The notes under the pieces are model-generated. The model had not been told where the DNA came from and searched no databases. It worked only from the letters and a program-made list of their open reading frames with translations. A stretch of DNA of 64,000 nucleotides from Thiemannella venezuelensis. GTDB lineage: Bacteria > Actinomycetota > Actinomycetes > Streptosporangiales > Streptosporangiaceae. The position numbers and the translations under genes are program-made. The stretch is taken from positions 62,001 to 126,000 of the forward strand of contig NZ_JACHJJ010000015.1 in the NCBI RefSeq assembly GCF_014203605.1, given 5' to 3'. Shown here one piece after another: positions 42,137 through 49,999 of this stretch (positions are counted from its first letter, which is position 1; every line of letters begins with the position of its first letter).

Positions 42137-44098
42137 TCACCCGGCGCTGTAGTGCAGCACGATCCCGTCGATCGCGGCGGCGGGCCCGTCGGCGAGGACG
42201 CGCACGGCGTCGCCCGCGAGATCGAGCATCACCACCTCCTTGCGCTTCCCCTTCGGCCTGACGGCGATGAGGTTCCGCTCGCCCAGCCGGCCCGCGAAGG
42301 AGGTCCCCCTCGCGATCGGCACCCTGGCCCTCCTCTCGCCGGTGACGTAGTCCCACAGGCAGACGTCGCCCGATCCACCGGGGCACATCGTGGTGATCAC
42401 CGTGCCCGCCGGGCTGGGCGCGGCGTCGTCGGAGGTCGCCTCGCCGACCGAGCGCAGCGTGCGGACGAGCGTGCCGTCCAGGTTCCTGACCTGCACCGCT
42501 CCGCCGGGCGCCCGGTGGATCACGGTGGTCCCGCCGGGTCCCCAGGCGTACGGATGGGGGCCTTCGCCGTCGTCGGCGACCCGGATGAGGTGCGCGCGGT
42601 GCGAGGCCGCGTCCACGATCACGAAGCCGACGTCCCGCCCGGGCTCGTCCCATCCCACGGTCTCCAGGACGGTGAGCAGCACCCGGGAGCCGTCGGGCGA
42701 CCAGTGCGGGAAGCGGGTCTGCTCCGGCCGCCCGACCGTCCGGACCGTGGTCTCCCGCCCGGTGCCGCGATCGACGATCCGGATCCGGTCGAAGTCGGAG
42801 AAGTCGGCCTTGATCTCCGGATTGATCGCGACGTACGAGCCGCCGGGGGAGACGACGGCGTGATGCCGCCCGGCGACCTCCTCGAAGGCGTCCCCGCCGG
42901 CGGTCCTGACGTGCGAGGGCCCCCAGGCCGGGTACTCCCGGTTGTCCTGGTAGGAGGTGACCCGCCAGGAATCCCGGGGGTCCTCCCGCAGGGTGATCCC
43001 GGTCCCGGGGATCCGCACCGAGGCCGTCGTCCCGGGGGCCATCGTCCCCGGGGAGCCCTGCCGCGCCGCGGGGCCGGCCGTGCTCCGGGGTGCGGCGGCC
43101 GGCTGCTCCTCCGCCCGCGCAAGGTGGAGGCCGAGCCCGGAGGCGATCGCGAGCGACACGGCGGCGAGCCCGGCCGCCGCCCGGCGACGGGCGGAAGGCG
43201 TACCGCCGCCGGCCCGGGGAGGGAGCGTGTCCTCTTCCCGGAGGCCGGCGTGCCCTCCGGCCCGGGCGTGGCCCTCGGCCGGCAGCGACCGCGGCGGCAC
43301 GGGATGGCCGAGCAGCCGGAGCAGCGCGTCCGTGGCGGTCGGCCGTGCGGCGGGATCCTTGGCCAGGCACTCCAGGACCAGTTCCCGCAGCTGCCCGTCC
43401 AGCGTGCCCAGCTCCGGCTCGCGGTGCAGGATCCGGTGGATCAGCGCGGGCACCGGACCCGTCCCGAACGGGGGCGCCCCGGTCGCCGCGCAGGTCACCG
43501 TGGCCGCCCAGGCGAACAGGTCGGCGGGCGCCCCGCTCCCCGTCCCGCCGAACTGCTCGGGCGCCATGTACGGCGGGGTGCCGACGACGTGCTCGGCGGC
43601 CGCGGCGGCGGAGTCCGCCGTCTGGGCGATCCCGAAGTCGATCACCCGGGGACCGTCCCTGGGCAGCAGCACGTTGGCGGGCTTGAAGTCCCGGTGGACC
43701 ACACCCGCCTGGTGGATGGCGGACAGCGCGGTCAAGGTGCCGATCGCCAGTCTGCGCAGCTCGGCTCCCCGCAGCGCGCCGCGCTCGGAGATCACCCGGG
43801 CGAGGGTGGGGCCGTCGACGTACTCGCTCACGATGTACGGCGCGCCGTCGAAGTCGCCGTGCTCCAGCACCTGCGCCGTGCAGAACGCCTTCACCCGCAG
43901 GGCCAGCTCGATCTCCCGGTCGAACTCGGCCGCGCTCGGACCGCGGGCGCCCGAGCGCAGCAGCTTGACCGCGACCGGCTCCCCGGAGGGGGAGACGGCG
44001 AGGTAGACCACGCCCTGCCCGCCCGCGCCGAGCCTGCCGGTGATCCGGTAGGCGCCGATCCGCCCGGGGTCGCCGGCCGCGGGCGGTTCGGCCGGCAT
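42137..44098 (-). CDS. Transmembrane Ser/Thr protein kinase with outside beta-propeller-like sensor
   Basis: 653 residues from ATG 44098. Kinase domain 15-~275 with all key residues: glycine loop LGAGGQGVVY (23-32), Lys45 (VAVKLL), HRDFKPAN (Asp137, Asn142), DFG (Asp154) and GTPPYMAPEQ. A membrane helix (about 310-330) follows and then an outside domain of ~300 residues with blade-like repeats (VVSPGGSYVAINPE, PHWSPDGSRVLLTVL, APSPAGTVITTMCPG), a TolB/WD-type propeller. It overlaps by one base (TGATG) with the upstream pseudokinase gene, which has the same layout. It probably reads an outside signal and phosphorylates cytoplasmic targets, perhaps together with its partner. Confidence 0.92.
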   Translation of the reverse strand: MPAEPPAAGDPGRIGAYRITGRLGAGGQGVVYLAVSPSGEPVAVKLLRSGARGPSAAEFDREIELALRVKAFCTAQVLEHGDFDGAPYIVSEYVDGPTLARVISERGALRGAELRRLAIGTLTALSAIHQAGVVHRDFKPANVLLPRDGPRVIDFGIAQTADSAAAAAEHVVGTPPYMAPEQFGGTGSGAPADLFAWAATVTCAATGAPPFGTGPVPALIHRILHREPELGTLDGQLRELVLECLAKDPAARPTATDALLRLLGHPVPPRSLPAEGHARAGGHAGLREEDTLPPRAGGGTPSARRRAAAGLAAVSLAIASGLGLHLARAEEQPAAAPRSTAGPAARQGSPGTMAPGTTASVRIPGTGITLREDPRDSWRVTSYQDNREYPAWGPSHVRTAGGDAFEEVAGRHHAVVSPGGSYVAINPEIKADFSDFDRIRIVDRGTGRETTVRTVGRPEQTRFPHWSPDGSRVLLTVLETVGWDEPGRDVGFVIVDAASHRAHLIRVADDGEGPHPYAWGPGGTTVIHRAPGGAVQVRNLDGTLVRTLRSVGEATSDDAAPSPAGTVITTMCPGGSGDVCLWDYVTGERRARVPIARGTSFAGRLGERNLIAVRPKGKRKEVVMLDLAGDAVRVLADGPAAAIDGIVLHYSAG

Positions 44099-46011
44099 CA
44101 GGAGGCCCGCCTGCGGGTGAAGCTCAGGACCGCCCTGTCCTCCCCGCCCTCGATCTCGGCGAGCACCCGGTGCGTGCCGCCGACGAAGTCGATCACCTGG
44201 ACCTGGCGCTTCTTCCCGACGCGCTTCTTCACCAGCAGGTGGTTCTCGTTGAACCAGCCGACGAGCTCCGTTATGCCGGCGCCGGGGACGGTGTGGCGGC
44301 GGTTGCCGGTCACCGTGTCCCACACGCAGATGTCCCGCCCCCGGGGGCAGACGGTGGAGAAGAGCTTCCCGGAGGGGGAGAACCAGTCCGTTCCCCGGGG
44401 GTCGCCGACCCAGTGCATGGTCCGGACGATCTGCCCCTGGAGGTTGTAGAAGTCGGCGCCGGACTTCTCGCCGTCGAAGTAGCGGCGGGCCACCGATCCG
44501 TCGGGGGCGAAGGTGAAGGGATTGGACTCGTCGCCCACCACCTCCGTCACCACGAGCGTGGACTTCCGCGCGGCCACGTCCACGACCACGAAGCCGCCGA
44601 TCACCTTCTTGTCCGGCTGGTGGACCGAGAGCAGCACCTTGGAGCCGTCCGCCGACCACACCGGGACGAAGGTCTGGAAGGGCTTGCGCACCGTCGGCAC
44701 GGTGAAGGTCTCGCCGGTCGCGACTTCGGTGATCTTCAGGTAGTCGGTGTCCGACTGGTTGAACTTCAGGAAGGGGTTGAGCGCCACCCGCTCCTGGTCC
44801 GGGGAGAGGACCGGCGCCATCCCGTGGTCCACCGTGCGGAAGGCGTGTCCGCCCCTCTCCCTGGCGAAGGTGGTGAACGGTTTCCCGACCACGGTGTAGG
44901 CGCCGAGCCCGGCCGGGTCCTGCGGGTGTTCGCGCAGGGTGACGCCGACGTCGGGGAGGACGACCTCCTCGGAGGTCTTCTCCACCTCCTCCAGCGGGGA
45001 GAGCACGGTCTCCGGGCCGCTCGCGGCGGGCGAGGCGGAGGGGAGCGGTTCTCCCGCCGGGGCCGCGGAGGCGGTCGCGGCGGCCGAGACGGCGGGAGCG
45101 GGAGCGGCGAGGGACGTGGCGAGGTACACCGAGCCCCCGGAGAGCAGGGCGATCGCCGCCGCGCCCGCGCCGAGGAGCAGCGGCCGGCTCCGCCGCGCCG
45201 GACGGCCGGCGGACGGCGGCGGGCCGAGGTCGGAGGTGAGCAGCTCGCCGACCAGTTTGAGCAGGACGTCGCTCGCGGCGGGGCGGGCTTCCGGCTCCTT
45301 GGCCAGGCAGGCGGCCACGACGCCGTGCAGGTCGTCGGGGAGCGCGCTCAGATCGGGGTCGCCGTGCAGGATGCGGTTGACGGTCCCGGCCATCGACCCG
45401 GCGTCGAAGGGAGAGCGGCCGGTCGCGGCGAACGCCAGGGTCGCGGCCCAGGCGAACAGGTCCGCCGGGGGCGCGGGGGCGGCCCCCCGGAGCAGTTCGG
45501 GGGCGGTGAAGGCCGGGACGCCGACCCGGCGGGTGTCGGTGTCGGCGGCGGCCGCGATCGCCCGGGCCACCCCGAAATTGATCACCCGCGGCCCGTCGGG
45601 GCCCAGGACCACGTTGTCCGGCCGGACGTCGCCGTGGACCGTCCCCGCCTGGTGGATGGCGACCAGCGCCGTCATGGTGCCGACCGCGAGCCGGTGCAGC
45701 ACGGCCTCCCGCAGCGTGCCCCCGGAGGCGACCGCCTCCTCGAGCGTGGGGCCGTCGATGTACTCGCTCACGATGTACGGCCGGCCGTCCGCCACCCCGC
45801 TGTCCAGGACCTCGGCGGTGCAGAACGCCGACACCTCCCGCAGCGGCGCGACGGAGGCGAGGACCTGCTCCCGGTCGAGACCCGCCGGCAGCAGCCGGAC
45901 GACGACCCGGTTCCCGGAGGGGGAGCGCGCCAGGTAGACCGCCTCCCCGAGCCTCGCGGCGATCTCGTACCCGTCCACGCGGCCGGGATCACCCGGACCG
46001 ATCTCCGGCAT
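44098..46011 (-). CDS. Transmembrane pseudokinase with outside beta-propeller-like sensor
   Basis: 637 residues from ATG 46011, with GGGGGGAG upstream. It has the same order as the gene it precedes: kinase fold (13-~265), membrane helix (~280-300), outside propeller-like part (LSPDQERVALNPF, PVWSADGSKVLLSVH, FTFAPDGSVARRY). But the kinase part has lost every catalytic feature: the glycine loop is shortened to LGEAVYLA, the ATP lysine is Arg39, HRD reads H126-G127-D128, the loop lysine is Arg130 and DFG reads N145-F-G. It cannot be a normal kinase. Coupling to the active kinase suggests that it is its allosteric or receptor partner. Some pseudokinases still bind nucleotide; this is open. Confidence 0.88.
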   Translation of the reverse strand: MPEIGPGDPGRVDGYEIAARLGEAVYLARSPSGNRVVVRLLPAGLDREQVLASVAPLREVSAFCTAEVLDSGVADGRPYIVSEYIDGPTLEEAVASGGTLREAVLHRLAVGTMTALVAIHQAGTVHGDVRPDNVVLGPDGPRVINFGVARAIAAAADTDTRRVGVPAFTAPELLRGAAPAPPADLFAWAATLAFAATGRSPFDAGSMAGTVNRILHGDPDLSALPDDLHGVVAACLAKEPEARPAASDVLLKLVGELLTSDLGPPPSAGRPARRSRPLLLGAGAAAIALLSGGSVYLATSLAAPAPAVSAAATASAAPAGEPLPSASPAASGPETVLSPLEEVEKTSEEVVLPDVGVTLREHPQDPAGLGAYTVVGKPFTTFARERGGHAFRTVDHGMAPVLSPDQERVALNPFLKFNQSDTDYLKITEVATGETFTVPTVRKPFQTFVPVWSADGSKVLLSVHQPDKKVIGGFVVVDVAARKSTLVVTEVVGDESNPFTFAPDGSVARRYFDGEKSGADFYNLQGQIVRTMHWVGDPRGTDWFSPSGKLFSTVCPRGRDICVWDTVTGNRRHTVPGAGITELVGWFNENHLLVKKRVGKKRQVQVIDFVGGTHRVLAEIEGGEDRAVLSFTRRRAS

Positions 46012-46057
46012 TACGGCTCCCCCCGAGGCATCCGTCAGTAGATCGCTAATTATGCGG

Positions 46058-46095
46058 ATCAAACTGAGGAATGCCAGTCTTTCGGCCAGTTTGAT
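46058..46095. promoter_or_regulatory. Inverted repeat upstream of the pseudokinase-kinase operon
   Basis: ATCAAACTG (46058-46066) and CAGTTTGAT (46087-46095) are perfect arms 20 bases apart. The left arm overlaps TTGATC on the minus strand, a possible -35, with TACTGA a fitting -10 toward the gene. ATGCCA/TGGCAT is a second, shifted pair in the same place. Confidence 0.45.
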
Positions 46096-46190
46096 GGCAT
46101 CTATCGGCCATGCCGGTCATCTCCGGGTCGCACTCCGGGATCGGCATCGGGGGTGATCCTCCGGCGCCGTGCCGCTCCTACCGTCGAACC

Positions 46191-47366
46191 ATGAATCCGT
46201 CCACGAGCCCGCCGGGCCCGTTCCCGCCGGCGCCCGCCGTCCCCCGAATCGCCGCGCTCGACGTCCTGCGGGGCTTCGCCCTGGGCGGCATCCTGATGGT
46301 CAACGTCTCCGCCATGGCCAATCTCCTGGGCGGCGACGGGCACCCGGCCGACGACCTGGTGGGCCTGCTGTTCGCGGGCAAGTTCTACGTGCTGTTCTCG
46401 TTCCTGTTCGGCTACTCCTTCACGATGCAGCTCCGCTCGGCCGAGCGGGACGGCGCCGGCGCCAGGGCCCGGACGGTACGGCGCTGCCTGGCGCTGATCG
46501 TGCTGGGCGCGCTGCACGCGGTGTTCCTCTGGCTCGGGGACATCCTGCTGCTGTACGGGATCACCGGCCTGATCCTGCTGCTGATGCGCGCGATCCGGCC
46601 CCGGACCGCGCTGATCGTCGCCGGGACCCTGATGATCCTGGTCACTCTGCTCTCCCTGGCGACGAGCACGCTGGAGGCCGGCGACCCCACCGGAGGCCTG
46701 TTCGACCCGGCCAACCAGGAGAGGATGCGCGCCGAGTTCCGCTCCGGCTGGCTGGAGGCGGCCGGCGTGCGCTGGGAGCTGTACAGCGCGATCGGCGTCC
46801 TGCTGGTGGTCTTCCAGCTCCCGACGGTGCTGGCCATGTTCCTCGTCGGCCTGGCCGCGGGCAGGACCCGGCTGCTGGAGGACCCCGAGCGCTACCTGCC
46901 GTTCCTGCCCCGCATCCAGCTCATCGGGTACGGCGTCGGCGGCGCGGTCACACTGGCGGTCTCCGCGTCCCGGTGGGCGGACCGGGGCGCGGCCCCGTTC
47001 CTGGAACCCCTGTCCGAACTGGCCTCGCCCCTGCTCTCGGCGGCCTACGCGGCGACCGTCCTGCGGCTCATGCACCGGTACCCGGCGGTCCCGGCCGCGC
47101 TGGCCCCCGCGGGGAGGATCGCGGCCTCCAACTACATCGGCCAGTCGGTGGCCACCTCGATCCTGTTCACCGTCGCCGGGCTGGAGCTCTCCCCGTGGGC
47201 GGTGCTCGGCGTGGCCGCGGTGGTCTACGCGCTCCAGCTCCCGCTGAGCGCCTGGTGGACCCGGCGGCACCGGTACGGTCCGGTCGAGTGGGTGCTGCGC
47301 GCGGTGACCTACGGGCCCCGCCGGGCGCGGCCGGCGGGCGGCGCCGCCCGCCGCGAGGCCCGTTGA
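46191..47366 (+). CDS. DUF418-type multi-pass membrane protein
   Basis: 391 residues from ATG 46191; TACCGT ends 6 bases upstream and there is no ribosome site (leaderless). The frame upstream is not used. It starts with a Pro-rich tail, then RIAALDVLRGFALGGILMVNV, the entry motif of the DUF418 family and the related acyltransferase-3 proteins, and has about ten membrane helices, ending with a DUF418-like SNYIGQSVATSILFT and RYGPVEWVLRAVTYG. Role unknown; relatives have been linked to transport or acyl transfer at the membrane. Divergent from the kinase pair. Confidence 0.85.
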   Translation: MNPSTSPPGPFPPAPAVPRIAALDVLRGFALGGILMVNVSAMANLLGGDGHPADDLVGLLFAGKFYVLFSFLFGYSFTMQLRSAERDGAGARARTVRRCLALIVLGALHAVFLWLGDILLLYGITGLILLLMRAIRPRTALIVAGTLMILVTLLSLATSTLEAGDPTGGLFDPANQERMRAEFRSGWLEAAGVRWELYSAIGVLLVVFQLPTVLAMFLVGLAAGRTRLLEDPERYLPFLPRIQLIGYGVGGAVTLAVSASRWADRGAAPFLEPLSELASPLLSAAYAATVLRLMHRYPAVPAALAPAGRIAASNYIGQSVATSILFTVAGLELSPWAVLGVAAVVYALQLPLSAWWTRRHRYGPVEWVLRAVTYGPRRARPAGGAARREAR

Positions 47367-47464
47367 AGATCGGACCCGCCGCCTAGGATGGGGGCACGGC
47401 GCCCGTCGCGGCCTCGCCCGGCGACGCGGACGCCGCCGACGGCACGCCTTTGGAGGCATCCGAG

Positions 47465-47851
47465 ATGGCAGTCGAGCTGAACCACACCATCGTCGCGGCC
47501 CGCGACAAGAAGGCGTCCGCCGACTTCCTGGCCGCGGTCCTGGGGCTCGAGGTCGGCCCGCCGTACGGGCCGTTCCTCCCCGTCGGGACGGCCAACGGCG
47601 TCACCCTGGACTTCATGGACGCCGGGGACGGGCCGATCACCTCGCAGCACTACGCCTTCCTGGTCTCCGAGGAGGAGTTCGACGAGATCTTCGCGCGGAT
47701 CAGGGAGGCCGGGATCGCCTACTACGCCGACCCCGGCCACCGGCAGCCCGGCCGGTTCAACCGCCACGACGGCGGGCGCGGGCTGTACTTCGAGGACCCC
47801 GACCGGCACAACCTGGAGATCATCACCCGCCCGTACGGCAGCGGCGGGTGA
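47465..47851 (+). CDS. VOC-family (glyoxalase/bleomycin-resistance fold) protein
   Basis: 128 residues from ATG 47465, with GGAGG 8 bases upstream. One VOC domain with two beta-alpha-beta-beta-beta units: LNHTIVAARDKKASADFLAAVLGLE at the front (His as first metal ligand), ITSQHYAFLVSEEEFDEIFARI in the middle and GRGLYFEDPDRHNLEIITRPY at the end, with Glu as last ligand. Such single-domain proteins can be isomerases, dioxygenases, drug-binding or fosfomycin-type enzymes. A TAGGAT element near 47383 could be its promoter. Its stop is 6 bases from that of the convergent LtrA gene. Confidence 0.88.
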   Translation: MAVELNHTIVAARDKKASADFLAAVLGLEVGPPYGPFLPVGTANGVTLDFMDAGDGPITSQHYAFLVSEEEFDEIFARIREAGIAYYADPGHRQPGRFNRHDGGRGLYFEDPDRHNLEIITRPYGSGG

Positions 47852-47857
47852 CGGGGG

Positions 47858-49039
47858 TCAGAGCGTGCCGGATCGGGGCGGAGCGGGCTGCGGGGCGGGC
47901 TGCGGGGCGGCGGCCGGGCGGCGTCCGAGGACGACCACCGCGACCACCAGGGCCACCAGTACGGTGAGCTGCGCCAGCGCGGACCAGAGCCCGAAGGCGA
48001 CGGTCACCGGCGCGGCCGCCGCGCCCGCGGCCCGGAGCCGGTTGCCCGTGATGCCGAGCACCCGGCGGAACCAGGCGCTGCCCGCCAGGAACAGGGTGAC
48101 GCCCGCGGCGAGGGTCACGGCGGCGCTGAGCTTCAGCGGGTCGACCGGGTGGCCGATCGCCTTCTTGACCCCGGCGGCGACCGCGACGATGCCGAGCAGC
48201 ATCGGGATGTGCGCGTAGAAGTAGGCGCCGAGGACCAGCCGGGTGCGCCGTACCGGCTCGCTGCCGGCCAGGGCGTGCTCGGCTCGGGTCTCGTCGTCGC
48301 CGCCGAAGTAGACCCACCACAGGCCCGCGGCCAGGGCCAGCCCCAGCACCGCCGTCAGGCCCAGGGCGAAGCCGACCGGGAGCCCCTCGGCGCCGATGCC
48401 GAGCGCCACGATCGACTCGCCGAGCGCCACGATCACCAGCAGCCCGTGCCGCTCGACGATGTGCCCGGCCTTGAGCTCGAAGCCCTTCTGCCCGATGAAG
48501 TACGGGCTGCCCCAGAGCAGGAGCACCGCCGCGCCCCAGAGCAGGTGGTCGTAGGGCGGGCCGAGGAGGCTCGCCGCGCCGATCAGCGCCACGCCGCCGA
48601 GGTTGAACGGGATCACCCGGGAGATGGCGGCGGTCGCCTGGAGGTACAGGGCCGCGTGGACGAGGATCAGCAGCAGGTAGCCGATCGCGAAGGCGGCGCC
48701 GCCGCCGTCGAACGCCGTGGGGATCGCCAAGGCCACGATCATGAACCCGGCCATGCCCAGCAGGATCAGCACCCGCCGGGCGGACCGCACCGGGGGGATG
48801 GCGTTGGTCAGCCAGGCGTAGCCCGCGTACATCCACCAGATGGCGCCGAACACCAGCAGCGCCTGGAGGGCCCCCTGCAGCGGGGCGCCGTTCTGGATGC
48901 CGTCGGCGACCAGCCGGGTGAGCTGGGTGACGGTGAAGACGAAGACCAGGTCGAAGAAGAGTTCGAGGGTGGAGACGCGCAGTTCGGTCTCCGGGGGCGC
49001 GGGTTCGGCTCGCTCGGCGAACCAGCCAGGCAGACGCAT
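47858..49039 (-). CDS. Low-temperature-requirement A (LtrA) family membrane protein
   Basis: 393 residues from ATG 49039; another ATG three codons upstream is possible and the start is uncertain. About eleven membrane helices. STLELFFDLVFVFTVTQLTRL near the front and HGLLVIVALGESIVALG in the middle are LtrA hallmarks. The first such gene was found in Listeria as needed for growth in the cold; the molecular role is unknown. A Pro/Ala-rich tail ends the protein. DoxX-like gene upstream on the same strand is 145 bp away. Confidence 0.9.
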   Translation of the reverse strand: MRLPGWFAERAEPAPPETELRVSTLELFFDLVFVFTVTQLTRLVADGIQNGAPLQGALQALLVFGAIWWMYAGYAWLTNAIPPVRSARRVLILLGMAGFMIVALAIPTAFDGGGAAFAIGYLLLILVHAALYLQATAAISRVIPFNLGGVALIGAASLLGPPYDHLLWGAAVLLLWGSPYFIGQKGFELKAGHIVERHGLLVIVALGESIVALGIGAEGLPVGFALGLTAVLGLALAAGLWWVYFGGDDETRAEHALAGSEPVRRTRLVLGAYFYAHIPMLLGIVAVAAGVKKAIGHPVDPLKLSAAVTLAAGVTLFLAGSAWFRRVLGITGNRLRAAGAAAAPVTVAFGLWSALAQLTVLVALVVAVVVLGRRPAAAPQPAPQPAPPRSGTL

Positions 49040-49184
49040 GCCGCACATTCTGTCCGCAAGATCGACAGCCGTGCATGGATTTATCACTATGTGAGCGTCG
49101 ATTTCATGACATGTCCACCCGGGCATGTCCGAGAGAGGGGACGCCCCTGCCCTCCGGGACACCGGTGCGGGGCGCCCGGCCGGC

Positions 49185-49931
49185 TCAGCCGTCCGCGGGA
49201 GGGTTCTTCTGCCTGGCGACCAGGGTGTCGCCGCGTTTGCCGGGCGGAGGCTGCTCGGCGGTGCTCCGGCGGCGGGCCCGGGAACGGGCGGCGGGGAACT
49301 CGGCGGTGTCCGTGCCGCTCTCCGGCGATCCGCCTTCCGGTGCCGCGCTCTCCGGGGGCGTCGTGCCGGAGCCCGCCGTGCCGGAGTCCATCGTGCCGGA
49401 GTCCGCCGTGCCCGCGGGCCGTACCGGGGCGTCCGCGGCGGGCGCGGCCGCCTCGGGCTCGCGCAGCGAGGCCAGGACGTCGTCGGCCTCGGAGTCGGCG
49501 GCGAAGTCCTCGGCCGCCTCGGCGTCGCGCCGCTTGATCACCACCATGTGGTCGACCGAGAGCCGCCCGGCGCCGTTGACGGCCAGCATGATCGAGGCCG
49601 CGCCGAGCGCCACGATCAGGCTGACGTCACCGCCGGTCAGCGGCATGCCCGGGTCGCCGTTGGCGATCACGAACACGGCCAGGGCCTCGGCGAACAGCAG
49701 CAGGCCGCAGGCGGGTACGGCCAGCCCGGCGACGAGCAGGGTGCCGCCGAGGAGCTCCGTCAGCATGGTGGTCCCGGCCCAGAGCTCGGGAACGGGCGCG
49801 CCCAGCGTCGCGAACTGGTCGCCGGTCGCGTCCAGGCCGGCCTTCAGCTTGCTCCAGCCGTTGGCGAAGAAGATTCCGCCGACGCCCAGCCTGGCGGCCA
49901 GGGTGGCGATGTCGCGGAGGGATTGTCGCAC
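49185..49931 (-). CDS. DoxX-family membrane protein with long acidic/Thr tail
   Basis: 248 residues from GTG 49931, with GAGGAG just upstream. Residues 1-~125 form the four-helix DoxX domain (LAARLGVGGIFFANGWSKLKAG, TTMLTELLGGTLLVAGL). The remaining ~120 residues are a cytoplasmic low-complexity tail with repeated S/DSGT steps (TADSGTMDSGTAGSGT), then an Arg-rich end. DoxX relatives work with thiol stress (the mycobacterial DoxX-SseA-SodA complex) or as quinone-linked oxidases. The tail is unusual and may be a binding or modification region. Confidence 0.87.
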   Translation of the reverse strand: MRQSLRDIATLAARLGVGGIFFANGWSKLKAGLDATGDQFATLGAPVPELWAGTTMLTELLGGTLLVAGLAVPACGLLLFAEALAVFVIANGDPGMPLTGGDVSLIVALGAASIMLAVNGAGRLSVDHMVVIKRRDAEAAEDFAADSEADDVLASLREPEAAAPAADAPVRPAGTADSGTMDSGTAGSGTTPPESAAPEGGSPESGTDTAEFPAARSRARRRSTAEQPPPGKRGDTLVARQKNPPADG

Positions 49932-49999
49932 GGCTCCTCATTCTGGCCCGGTTCACCGTTCTTGCCCATAGCTTGCCGGACAGGAACCGGACAAACCCG

